Assembly (NCBI GenBank): GCA_944325515.1
Contig: CALVAO010000014.1
Coordinates: 1-56,386, forward strand
DNA length: 56,386 bases
Source of the DNA: Candidatus Gastranaerophilales bacterium
GTDB lineage: Bacteria; Cyanobacteriota; Vampirovibrionia; Gastranaerophilales; Gastranaerophilaceae
Reading direction: 5' to 3'
The notes under the pieces are model-generated. The model had not been told where the DNA came from. It made no database searches and saw nothing but the letters and a program-made list of their open reading frames with translations. Each line of letters opens with the position of its first letter. The first letter of the stretch is position 1. Position numbers and translations under genes: made by a program. Shown here in pieces: positions 44,400-51,404 of this stretch.

Positions 44400-45118
44400 A
44401 AAGCAAGTTTGTACATAATAAGCCCCGCTGAAATACTTAGATTTAAGGACTCTACTTTATCAGACATTTCTATTGTTATATTTTTTGTTGCAAAATTCTT
44501 TAAAAATCTGCTCAGCCCGTTTGCTTCCGAACCAAACATTATAAGTGTTTTTTCTGCAGGTTTATACTCATTTAACCAGATAGTATTTTCTGATTTTGGC
44601 AGAGTAGCTACACGCTCATAATCCTCAAAACAGCTTAAATCACTCATTTCAAACACCGGAACTTTCCAGAGGTTTCCGACTGCCGAACGCACGCATTTTG
44701 GATTATATAAATCAACAGTATCACCGTATAAAACTACTGCATCAATATTAAAAGCACAGGCGGTGCGCAATATTGTCCCCAAATTACCTGCATCTTTGAT
44801 ATCCTCTAATAAAATAACTTTTTTATAAGAATCAGACCAGACGCGTTTCAGCTTTTTTGCTACAGCAACAGCTTTTGGCGGTGTATCCGTTGAAGAGATT
44901 TTTGCTAAAACGGCTTCTGTTGTTTCTATCCTGTTATCTTTATTGATAAAAAGCTTAGAGTCTTCTTCTACAAATAAAGAAACAATTTCTAAGCCGGAAT
45001 TTATGGCTTCCTCTATACATTTTTCTCCCTCAAGCAGGAAGCAATCACGCCTGTATTTCTTTTGCAAAAGCTTTGCTGTCTCTTTTACAAGTTCATTATT
45101 AACACTTGTTATTTTCAT
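44396..45118 (-). CDS. TrmH/SpoU family RNA 2'-O-methyltransferase
   Basis: A 240-residue SAM-dependent RNA ribose methyltransferase of the knotted SPOUT class. Motif 1 DAGNLGTILRTACAF, motif 2 IMFGSEANGLS and motif 3 ESLNLSISAGLIMYKL are all present. An N-terminal RNA-binding part (TSVNNELVKETAKLLQKKYR) is typical of the 23S rRNA Gm2251 (RlmB-like) and TsnR subgroups. Which nucleotide it modifies cannot be told. Its ATG overlaps the stop of the peptidase gene (ATGA), so the two are coupled. Confidence 0.9.
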   Translation of the reverse strand: MKITSVNNELVKETAKLLQKKYRRDCFLLEGEKCIEEAINSGLEIVSLFVEEDSKLFINKDNRIETTEAVLAKISSTDTPPKAVAVAKKLKRVWSDSYKKVILLEDIKDAGNLGTILRTACAFNIDAVVLYGDTVDLYNPKCVRSAVGNLWKVPVFEMSDLSCFEDYERVATLPKSENTIWLNEYKPAEKTLIMFGSEANGLSRFLKNFATKNITIEMSDKVESLNLSISAGLIMYKLAF

Positions 45119-46590
45119 AAAATCTCAAATTCCTCAAGCCATGATTTCTCTTGTTCAGATAATAAATCATAATTAATAAGTTTACCTTCATACCCCATTT
45201 TAACAAAAGAATGGATAATTCCATACTTCATATAACAAGAATTCTCCAGTCTTACACCAAAATGCTCCGGATTATAGAGTCCTGGTTCTATTGTAAATGT
45301 CATATTATCTTTTATTTCTGTATGAGCAATTTCTGTTTGGTTTAATGCCGGCGGAGCCTCATGCACATTGATACCAATACCGTGACCCAACCCGTGTCCA
45401 AAAGTAAACCCGTCTATTTTGTTATCCAGTATTGAATGCGCTAATTTATCGTATTCATAACCTGTATTAAAATTTGCGTTATACGCATTCAGAAAAGATT
45501 TTAATACAGTTGTATAAACCTTTTTTTGCAATTCAGACGGCTCACCTTTTACAAATACTCTAGTTATATCCGTTGCTAAACCGCTTTCATAGTATGCACC
45601 GCAATCTATCAGAACCAGAGAACCGTCTTTGAGGATTACATCCTTTGAATTTTTTGCATAATGAGCAAGAGCAGAATTTTTATCTACTGCAACAATAGAA
45701 TTAAAGCTTAAGGATTTTGCACCGTATTTTATAAACTCTTCTCTCAGCCTTTTTGCAATATCATATTCGGAAAGATTATCATTCTTTTCTATATAATCCC
45801 TTATTGCACGCATTGTTTTGTCTGTTGCAGCAAAAGCTTTTTTGTACGCTTCTATCTCATCTTCTGATTTAACAGATTTCATAAGCGCAACTTCGGAAGG
45901 TTTATGCACCGGATTTTTTATTAAAGCGTAATCATAAGCATTTATAGATCTTTTATCTACAATTAATTCACCTTTAAAATTCTTTAAGAAATTTTCACAC
46001 TCAATATTATCCGTAAAAAGAATTTGTTTTTCTTTATCAATATACAGTTTTGCCCAAATCTTAGACGTGCAGTCTTTAGAGAAATCTCGCAAGCCCGAAA
46101 GATAAGAAACTTCTTCAAGATTTGTTATAAACATCGGACTTTTGGGAGCATATTTTTTTGGGGGAACTGCTTGTACAAATTTACTTTTGTCTTGGAGTTC
46201 CGTATGATTATTTATAAAATCTTCTTTAAGAAGTTTAATTTTACAGCTATCAAAATTTTCCAGCCTCTTTTGCGAAACTTTTTTAGCGACTATGCCGAGA
46301 GTTTTTTCAGAATCTAAAAGTTTTTTTATCTCTTCATCTTGTTTTTGCCCTAATTGCAGCTTCACAACAGTAACTCCCGCTTTAGCTTCCATATCTGCCT
46401 GCGTATGATATCGCCCGTCAACAAAGAGGTAAATATTATCCTCTGTAACCAGGGCATCACCGGTAGAGCCGGAAAATCCTGTTAGAGTATATCTTGCATT
46501 CTCCGACAAAGCCGGATACTCAACCAAATATTCATTAGTAGAGTTTACAAGCAAATAATCAACGCCAAGTTTGTTTAACAAATTATTCAT
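45115..46590 (-). CDS. Xaa-Pro aminopeptidase-like M24 peptidase
   Basis: A metallopeptidase that removes N-terminal residues before proline. A creatinase-like N-terminal domain is followed by a pita-bread catalytic domain with the expected metal ligands: two aspartates in LIDCGAYYESGLATDITRVF, the histidine in GHGLGHGIGINVHE, and glutamates in FTIEPGLY and VRLENSCY. The start chosen is ATG at 46590 (491 aa). A longer frame to 46695 would translate across an inserted repeat and reads unlike the family. An extended -10 box lies 8 nt before this ATG, consistent with leaderless mRNA. Confidence 0.9.
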   Translation of the reverse strand: MNNLLNKLGVDYLLVNSTNEYLVEYPALSENARYTLTGFSGSTGDALVTEDNIYLFVDGRYHTQADMEAKAGVTVVKLQLGQKQDEEIKKLLDSEKTLGIVAKKVSQKRLENFDSCKIKLLKEDFINNHTELQDKSKFVQAVPPKKYAPKSPMFITNLEEVSYLSGLRDFSKDCTSKIWAKLYIDKEKQILFTDNIECENFLKNFKGELIVDKRSINAYDYALIKNPVHKPSEVALMKSVKSEDEIEAYKKAFAATDKTMRAIRDYIEKNDNLSEYDIAKRLREEFIKYGAKSLSFNSIVAVDKNSALAHYAKNSKDVILKDGSLVLIDCGAYYESGLATDITRVFVKGEPSELQKKVYTTVLKSFLNAYNANFNTGYEYDKLAHSILDNKIDGFTFGHGLGHGIGINVHEAPPALNQTEIAHTEIKDNMTFTIEPGLYNPEHFGVRLENSCYMKYGIIHSFVKMGYEGKLINYDLLSEQEKSWLEEFEIL

Positions 46591-46591
46591 A

Positions 46592-46608
46592 CTTAAAAGT
46601 ATAGCACA
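46592..46608. repeat. 17-nt direct repeat, left copy (contains the peptidase-gene -10)
   Basis: CTTAAAAGTATAGCACA is exactly repeated at 46752-46768, flanking the palindromic element at 46624-46750. On the minus strand it reads TGTGCTATACTTTTAAG, an extended -10 (TGCTATACT) 8 nt before the peptidase ATG. Confidence 0.75.
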
Positions 46609-46623
46609 CATCATATATAAACA

Positions 46624-46750
46624 TGTAGGTTGGGTGGAACCCAACAAATAAAATATTGATAATGAGTTATAAAAAATTAATTGTCCTAAATTCAATTGTT
46701 CTTATTACATCTATAACCTAAATAAGTTGTTGGGTTTCACCCAATCTACA
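46624..46750. repeat. 127-bp palindromic repeat element, copy 1
   Basis: Ends in inverted repeats (TGTAGGTTGGGTGG at left, CACCCAATCTACA at right), each containing an inner GGGT..ACCC-type hairpin (TTGGGT/ACCCAA). The AT-rich middle is about 85 percent identical to copy 2 at 48049. It is a non-coding MITE- or REP-like element, bounded by a 17-nt direct repeat. Confidence 0.8.
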
Positions 46751-46751
46751 G

Positions 46752-46768
46752 CTTAAAAGTATAGCACA
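46752..46768. repeat. 17-nt direct repeat, right copy
   Basis: An exact copy of 46592-46608 in the same orientation, placed one base after the palindromic element. Confidence 0.75.
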
Positions 46769-46845
46769 TTATTACAAATTCGTTACATAAAAGCAATTTT
46801 ATACTTAAATTTGTTTTTATATAAATAATGCATGAAAGGTAAAAA

Positions 46846-48033
46846 ATGGTTAATGGAATAAATTTTAATAGTATTACCTATACTCTTCCTTTTAAAACTA
46901 CAGAAAAAAGCTCTGTAGTTTCTAAGCCTGTTGAGCTTCAAAACAAAAACTTAAATGGTCTGGATGCTTTAGGGAATTATAACTCGACATTAGCAATGCA
47001 GCCTCCGGATTTTGATATACCTATACTTAAACCTGTAGAAATTCCTCGAGACATAAACAATATTAAGGGGGAAAGAATTTATTCTTCTGACGGCAAACTC
47101 GTTCAAATCGTTGATGAAGATGCGAATTTTAAAAAAGTATATCTACTTGGAGAACATGGAATAAGGTACTCAGTAACAGATAAAAATATAAATAAGGACG
47201 TTTTTAGCCAAATACATTGGTATGATAACAATGAGATTATGCTTGAGAGTTATAATCCTCAAAATGGGTATAAATACTCTACATTTTATGAAAACAATGA
47301 ACTTCTGAATTATTATAAATTAAAAGAATTTAGCAATGGAAGCTCTATAACAGTTAATTATGATAACAGAGAACAGTTATATGATTATGAAGTTTTTGAT
47401 GCACAAACATCCTGCATAACAATGAAAAGATATAATAAAGAGAAACAATTGATTGACAAATGCATAAAAAAATATGATGAAACAACTAATTCTAAACTTC
47501 AAACTAACTATATAGGAACAGAAGCAGTTTCAGAAGAGTATACTCAAACAAACTCAATTAAAAATAATATTGCAGAGAAAATTCTAAATGATAATGATTT
47601 AAAACCAATTCCCAAAATTGAGTACCCAACTGATTTAAATAAAATACAAGGTAAAAAGACATATTATTCAGACGGGACTGTAGAAAGCGTAGTAACACCG
47701 GATAATGTAAAATATACTTATGATTTAGGTGAAAATCTTATGACTATTAAAAATAAGAATAAGAAAATTCATCATTATCTGGATAATAATTGGTACAGTA
47801 TAGAAGAAAAAATCAATGACAATGAATGCAAGACGACAATTTACCATCCGAACGGCGACATATCTGTTTCTTGTCAAAAAAATGATAATGAAAAAAGAAT
47901 TATACTAACCAATGGAAAAATAAGTCATTATGAAGAAACCATTGATGGTGAATGTGAAAAAATTATAGCATTTGATAAAAACGGAAATGCAATGAAAGAA
48001 TTTGACAATGTCCAAGACTATAACAATTTATAA
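46846..48033 (+). CDS. Orphan protein with an internal duplication
   Basis: A 395-residue protein that I do not recognise. Two halves are related: PILKPVEIPRDINNIKGERIY then SSDGKLVQIV, and PIPKIEYPTDLNKIQGKKTYY then SDGTVESVV. Each is followed by short beta-strand repeats with Asn-Gly and Asp-Gly turns (DKNGNAMKEF, HPNGDIS), reminiscent of YD- or MORN-like beta repeats. There is no signal peptide. GAAAGG precedes the ATG. The gene is bracketed by two copies of a palindromic repeat element, so it may have moved or been acquired as a unit. The AT-rich codon use matches its neighbours. Confidence 0.65.
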   Translation: MVNGINFNSITYTLPFKTTEKSSVVSKPVELQNKNLNGLDALGNYNSTLAMQPPDFDIPILKPVEIPRDINNIKGERIYSSDGKLVQIVDEDANFKKVYLLGEHGIRYSVTDKNINKDVFSQIHWYDNNEIMLESYNPQNGYKYSTFYENNELLNYYKLKEFSNGSSITVNYDNREQLYDYEVFDAQTSCITMKRYNKEKQLIDKCIKKYDETTNSKLQTNYIGTEAVSEEYTQTNSIKNNIAEKILNDNDLKPIPKIEYPTDLNKIQGKKTYYSDGTVESVVTPDNVKYTYDLGENLMTIKNKNKKIHHYLDNNWYSIEEKINDNECKTTIYHPNGDISVSCQKNDNEKRIILTNGKISHYEETIDGECEKIIAFDKNGNAMKEFDNVQDYNNL

Positions 48034-48048
48034 TAGAATTTGCGACAT

Positions 48049-48172
48049 AGTAGGTTGGGTGAAACCCAACAAATAAAATATTGATAATGAGTCATAAAAA
48101 TTTAATTGTCTTAAATTCAATCGTTTTTATTACTTGTGTAACCAATATTTGTTGGGTTTCACTCAACCTACT
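48049..48172. repeat. 124-bp palindromic repeat element, copy 2
   Basis: Terminal inverted repeats of 27 bp with a single mismatch (left AGTAGGTTGGGTGAAACCC, right GGGTTTCACTCAACCTACT). It has the same interior as copy 1. It lies 15 nt after the stop of the orphan gene. Confidence 0.85.
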
Positions 48173-48199
48173 TTTTAAATTATTTACCCCTTTATCCCT

Positions 48200-48481
48200 T
48201 TAGTCCTCATCAACATCTGTTAATTTAATCAAATGCCAGCCGAATTGGGTCTGAACGGGTTTGGAAATTTCACCTTTCTTCATGGCAAAAACAGCATCTT
48301 CAAACGGCTTTACCATCATGCCTTTGCCGAACCATCTTAAATCGCCGCCATTGCGTCCGGACGGACATTTTGAATACTCTTTTGCCAAATCTTCAAACGC
48401 AACACCTTTTTCAATATCAAGCAAAAGATTCTCTGCTTGTTCTTTAGTATCTACCAAAATATGACTCGCTCTTACTTTCAT
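48200..48481 (-). CDS. Parvulin-type peptidyl-prolyl isomerase, PpiC-like
   Basis: A 93-residue single-domain parvulin that catalyses cis-trans isomerisation at prolines. Hallmarks are RASHILVDTKEQAENLL, FEDLAKEYSKCPSGRNGGDLRWFGKGMMVKPFEDAVF and VQTQFGWHLIKL. There is no signal peptide, so it is cytoplasmic like E. coli PpiC, which has the same length. AAGGAGATAAGT precedes the ATG. It lies downstream of rplA but behind two terminator hairpins, so it is largely an independent unit. Confidence 0.94.
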   Translation of the reverse strand: MKVRASHILVDTKEQAENLLLDIEKGVAFEDLAKEYSKCPSGRNGGDLRWFGKGMMVKPFEDAVFAMKKGEISKPVQTQFGWHLIKLTDVDED

Positions 48482-48525
48482 ACTTATCTCCTTTTAAAAC
48501 TGCTAAAAAATTTTAGCATAAAAAA

Positions 48526-48559
48526 TAGAAAAAGGATAGACTAATCTATCCTTTTTCTA
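48526..48559 (-). terminator. Second hairpin terminator between rplA and ppiC
   Basis: A perfect 14-bp stem (48526-48539 with 48546-48559, core AAAAAGGATAG) and a 6-nt loop. On the minus strand it is followed by TTTTTTATG. It stands in tandem with the terminator at 48561-48586. Confidence 0.75.
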
Positions 48560-48560
48560 T

Positions 48561-48586
48561 AAAAAAAAGCTAACCTTGCGGTTAGC
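48561..48586 (-). terminator. Intrinsic terminator after rplA
   Basis: On the minus strand GCTAACC pairs with GGTTAGC around GCAA, a stable tetraloop, followed by eight T residues (48561-48568). It starts 8 nt after the rplA stop. Confidence 0.9.
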
Positions 48587-48594
48587 CGTAAATA

Positions 48595-49320
48595 TCAACC
48601 AACAATTTCTTTCACTTCAGTTTGTAAGTTCTTTGAATCAATTTTAATACTTGGTCCCATAGTGGTTGTCAAGTATATTGACTTAACATAAGTACCTTTA
48701 GCTGCAGAAGGTTTAGCTCTTAGAACTGCATCAACTAAAGTTCCGTAGTTCTTAACCAAATCTTCGTTAGAAAATTGAACCTTACCGATAGGGCAGTGAA
48801 TCATACCCTGCTTATCAGCTCTGAATTCAACTTTACCAGCCTTAGCATCCTTAACAGCTTTAGCTATATCTAAAGTTACAGTACCGGTCTTAGGGTTTGG
48901 CATCAAGCCTTTAGGTCCTAAAACTCTACCAAGTTTACCTAACATACCCATGCAATCAGGTGTAGCAATCAATGTATCAAATTCAAACCAGCCGCCTGCA
49001 ATTTTATCTATAATATCTTCCGTGCCGTAGAAATCAGCACCAGCGTCTTTTGCTTCGTTTACCTTTGGTCCTTTTGCAATAACACAAACACGGACTTCTT
49101 TACCTAATCCTGCTGGTAATACAACAGTTGATCTTATTTGCTGTTCAGCGTGTTTAACTTCAATACCTAATCTCATATGGCATTCAACTGTTTCATTAAA
49201 CTTCGCCACTTCTTTAGATATTTCCTGTAATTTTACAAGAGCATCACGACCGCTAGCCGGTTGTTGGAAATCAGCAAGCAATTCTTGAAGCTTCTTTTGT
49301 TTTTTAGTTATTTTTGACAT
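48595..49320 (-). CDS. rplA: Ribosomal protein uL1
   Basis: A large-subunit stalk protein, 241 residues, that binds 23S rRNA helices 76-78 and in many bacteria represses its own operon. Conserved segments are [72 protein letters not shown] and [27 protein letters not shown] precedes the ATG. It is preceded by a hairpin that repeats the one before rplK. Unlike the usual order, rplJ and rplL do not follow; a terminator does. Confidence 0.97.
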   Translation of the reverse strand: MSKITKKQKKLQELLADFQQPASGRDALVKLQEISKEVAKFNETVECHMRLGIEVKHAEQQIRSTVVLPAGLGKEVRVCVIAKGPKVNEAKDAGADFYGTEDIIDKIAGGWFEFDTLIATPDCMGMLGKLGRVLGPKGLMPNPKTGTVTLDIAKAVKDAKAGKVEFRADKQGMIHCPIGKVQFSNEDLVKNYGTLVDAVLRAKPSAAKGTYVKSIYLTTTMGPSIKIDSKNLQTEVKEIVG

Positions 49321-49334
49321 TTTTCTTATCCTTT

Positions 49335-49364
49335 CATGGTATTAGCGGACAAAAGTCCTTCCAT
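49335..49364 (-). promoter_or_regulatory. L1-site-like RNA hairpin before rplA
   Basis: On the minus strand ATGGAAGGAC, a short loop, then GTCC and TACCAT form a stem with an internal loop. The shared pattern TGGAAGG...CCGYTARTACCA also occurs before rplK. It is immediately followed by the rplA ribosome site. Confidence 0.5.
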
Positions 49365-49426
49365 TATTGTTCTAACTTAATGAGTGCAACCTTTTAACTT
49401 AGGGAAGGGAACTATTTACCTCTTAT

Positions 49427-49855
49427 TTAACCCTCTTTTACGGTAACGCCCATTGCTCTGCAAGAGCCTTTAATCATATTAACAGCAGCTTCCATAGAAG
49501 TAGCGTTCAAATCGTTCATTTTAATTTTAGCGATTTCTTCTAATTGAGCTCTTGTAATTTCACCAACTTTTGTTTTGTTAGGCACAGCAGAACCTTTCGG
49601 TAAGTTTAATGCCTTTTTAATCAAAACCGGAGCCGGAGGTGATTTTGTTACAAAAGTGAAACTTCTGTCTTCATATACATCAATAACAACAGGGATTATA
49701 TAACCTGCCTGTGATTCAGTTCTTGCGTTAAACTGTTTGCAGAAATCCATGATGTTAACACCGTGCTGACCTAAAGCCGGACCAACCGGAGGTGACGGAT
49801 TTGCTTTTCCTGCTTGAATTTGCAGTTTAATTTTTCCTACTACTTTTTTTGCCAT
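49427..49855 (-). CDS. rplK: Ribosomal protein uL11
   Basis: A GTPase-centre protein, 142 residues from the ATG at 49855, which has AAAGGAGAA upstream; an extension to 49891 would read through the leader hairpin and is rejected. Conserved parts are [46 protein letters not shown] and [17 protein letters not shown]. It is followed by rplA after 106 nt. The leader carries a hairpin resembling the L1 autoregulatory site. Confidence 0.97.
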   Translation of the reverse strand: MAKKVVGKIKLQIQAGKANPSPPVGPALGQHGVNIMDFCKQFNARTESQAGYIIPVVIDVYEDRSFTFVTKSPPAPVLIKKALNLPKGSAVPNKTKVGEITRAQLEEIAKIKMNDLNATSMEAAVNMIKGSCRAMGVTVKEG

Positions 49856-49870
49856 TTGTTGTTCTCCTTT

Positions 49871-49902
49871 CGTGGTACTAACGGGGGGCATCCCCTTCCA
49901 CG
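49871..49902 (-). promoter_or_regulatory. L1-site-like RNA hairpin before rplK
   Basis: On the minus strand CGTGGAAGGGGAT, then GCCCCCCG and TTAGTACCACG, fold with outer stem CGTGG/CCACG and inner stem GGGG/CCCC. The pattern fits what is known of L1-binding leader hairpins that mimic 23S rRNA. It ends 5 nt before the rplK ribosome site. Confidence 0.55.
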
Positions 49903-49972
49903 TTATTTGTATCTTGCAATTGAGAGTAATTCGCAGAATTTAGAGTTTTAAACCAAACCCTGTTAATTTACC

Positions 49973-50584
49973 CTATAATTTTTGTATTTGTTTATATTCC
50001 AGCTCAACCGGAGTTTCACGTCCGAAGATTGAAACCATTGCTCTGAGTTTAGCCTTATCAGGATAAACTTCAGTAATATCACCAACAAACTCTGCAAACG
50101 GTCCAGATATAATTCTGACTTTTTCGCCGACCTTAATATCCATTTCAATTTTCTGAGTTTGTGCTGTAGATCTATGTATAATCTTTTTAATTTCACTTTC
50201 TTTTGCAGGAATAGGTTTCTTTGCAGAACCTACAAATTTTGTAACACCTGCTGTATGACGAACAACATACCAGCTGTCTTCATCCATTATCATCTCAACT
50301 AAAACATAGCCCGGGAAGATTTTTTCTTCTTTCTCCTGTTTTCTACCGCCTTTAATCTGCGTAACGGTCTTTTGTGGAACTTCAACTCTAAAAATCTTAT
50401 CTCCCATGTTCATATATTCAATACGCTTTTCAAGGTTACTTTTAACTTTATTTTCATAACCAGAATAAGTATGAACAATATACCAGCGTTTTTGATTTTT
50501 CTTTTCTGAAGATTTATGGTTTTCAACTTCCGAAGTTTCTTCCATATGAGATTCATTTGTAATGTTTTCGTCTTTTTCAGTCAT
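49973..50584 (-). CDS. nusG: Transcription elongation/termination factor NusG
   Basis: Binds the RNA polymerase clamp and suppresses or modulates pausing, linking transcription to Rho or ribosomes. It is 203 residues with an acidic N-terminal extension of about 30 residues. The NGN domain (KRWYIVHTYSGYENKVKSNLEKRI, KIFPGYVLVEMIMDEDSWYVVRHTAGVTKFVG) is followed by a KOW domain (VGEKVRIISGPFAEFVGDITEVYPDKAKLRAMVSIFGRETPVELEY). AAAGGATAAG precedes the ATG. It lies 17 nt after secE. Confidence 0.97.
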   Translation of the reverse strand: MTEKDENITNESHMEETSEVENHKSSEKKNQKRWYIVHTYSGYENKVKSNLEKRIEYMNMGDKIFRVEVPQKTVTQIKGGRKQEKEEKIFPGYVLVEMIMDEDSWYVVRHTAGVTKFVGSAKKPIPAKESEIKKIIHRSTAQTQKIEMDIKVGEKVRIISGPFAEFVGDITEVYPDKAKLRAMVSIFGRETPVELEYKQIQKL

Positions 50585-50601
50585 TATTCTTATCCTTTTA
50601 A

Positions 50602-50802
50602 TTAAAACTTAGATAACAGAGCATTGAATATTATATCCACGAAGTAAATAAACACAGTAAATATAAAAACAATTGCAACAACAAAGAATGTTTCAACAAC
50701 AACTTGATGTTTCTCCGGCCAGGTAATTTTACCCCATTCTGTTCTAACACCTTTAAAATATGTTATAATGTTTTTCTTTGCTGTTTCAAACGTATCGTTC
50801 AT
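50602..50802 (-). CDS. secE: Preprotein translocase subunit SecE
   Basis: A small SecYEG translocon subunit of 66 residues with one membrane segment (about residues 36-58, FFVVAIVFIFTVFIYFVDIIF) preceded by the family's amphipathic helix and hinge (YFKGVRTEWGKITWPEKHQVV). This is the usual size for non-proteobacterial SecE. It lies between tRNA-Trp and nusG, the standard bacterial order. Confidence 0.95.
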   Translation of the reverse strand: MNDTFETAKKNIITYFKGVRTEWGKITWPEKHQVVVETFFVVAIVFIFTVFIYFVDIIFNALLSKF

Positions 50803-50829
50803 TTTTAATTACCTATAATTTTATCAAAT

Positions 50830-50902
50830 CGCGCCCTGAAGGACTCGAACCCTCGACATCCGGTTTTGGAGACCGACGTTCTACCAACTGAACTAAGGAC
50901 GC
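50830..50902 (-). tRNA. trnW: tRNA-Trp (anticodon CCA)
   Basis: A 73-nt cloverleaf. The acceptor stem GCGTCCT pairs with AGGGCGC (one G-U pair), and the discriminator is G, the usual tryptophan identity base. The D arm is AGTTCAGTTGGTAGAAC, the anticodon loop CTCCAAA with CCA, and the T arm GAGGGTTCGAGTCCTTC. CCA is not encoded. Its place between rpmG and secE is common in bacteria. Confidence 0.95.
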
Positions 50903-50915
50903 CTAACTAGTGATT

Positions 50916-50965
50916 AGTGACTGGTGAATGGTGAATAGAATTCTACTCACAATTCACCAGTCACT
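50916..50965. repeat. 14-bp inverted repeat beside tRNA-Trp
   Basis: AGTGACTGGTGAAT (50916-50929) and its exact reverse complement (50952-50965) lie between tRNA-Trp and rpmG, around a spacer with further TGAAT/ATTCA-type repeats. It could be a processing hairpin or an intergenic repeat. Confidence 0.6.
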
Positions 50966-50973
50966 GTTCACTA

Positions 50974-51141
50974 TTATTTTGTTTCCTTGTGAGTTGTATG
51001 TTTTTTGCAAGTCGGACAGTATTTGCTTAATTCCAATCTGTCTTTAGTATTTTTCTTGTTTTTTACCGTTGTGTAGTTTCTTTCTTTACAATCTTCACAA
51101 GCTAGAACTACCATTCTGTCGTTTTTGCCTTTGATACCCAT
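50974..51141 (-). CDS. rpmG: Ribosomal protein bL33
   Basis: A 55-residue large-subunit protein. It reads [18 protein letters not shown], then [14 protein letters not shown], then [20 protein letters not shown]. The two CxxC pairs mark the zinc-binding form. It is the first gene of the rpmG-tRNA-Trp-secE-nusG-rplK-rplA run. AAAGGAAACTG precedes the ATG. Confidence 0.95.
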   Translation of the reverse strand: MGIKGKNDRMVVLACEDCKERNYTTVKNKKNTKDRLELSKYCPTCKKHTTHKETK

Positions 51142-51249
51142 TTTTCAGTTTCCTTTATATTTAAATAATGCTATTATTCTATGAAGAGGAGCTGCTAGTG
51201 TATAATTAGCCTTTTGTGCTGCCTCTGTTTACTATCTGTCTCGACCTTT

Positions 51250-51275
51250 TAAAAAGAATGTGTAAAACACATTCT
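51250..51275 (-). terminator. Intrinsic terminator after the GAF/HD-GYP-like gene
   Basis: On the minus strand AGAATGTGT pairs with ACACATTCT (9 bp, TTT loop) and is followed by TTTTT (51250-51254). It lies 130 nt past the stop of the upstream gene and before rpmG. Confidence 0.75.
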
Positions 51276-51404
51276 CTCTTTAAAAATCGGCGTATAAAAT
51301 TATCCTAAAATAAACATAATTAAAATGCAAATAATATGTGAAGATTTTTTAATAATATCATTTTGAGCTTTGCATAAAAATATTGTAAAATATTCAAAAC
51401 ACAA

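Noticed and set aside
46591-46695. Longer N-terminus for the M24 peptidase
   Set aside because: It would translate through the inserted palindromic repeat. The ATG at 46590 begins the conserved creatinase-type sequence.
49856-49891. Longer N-terminus for rplK
   Set aside because: It would cover the leader hairpin and the AAAGGAGAA ribosome site; L11 begins at [12 protein letters not shown].
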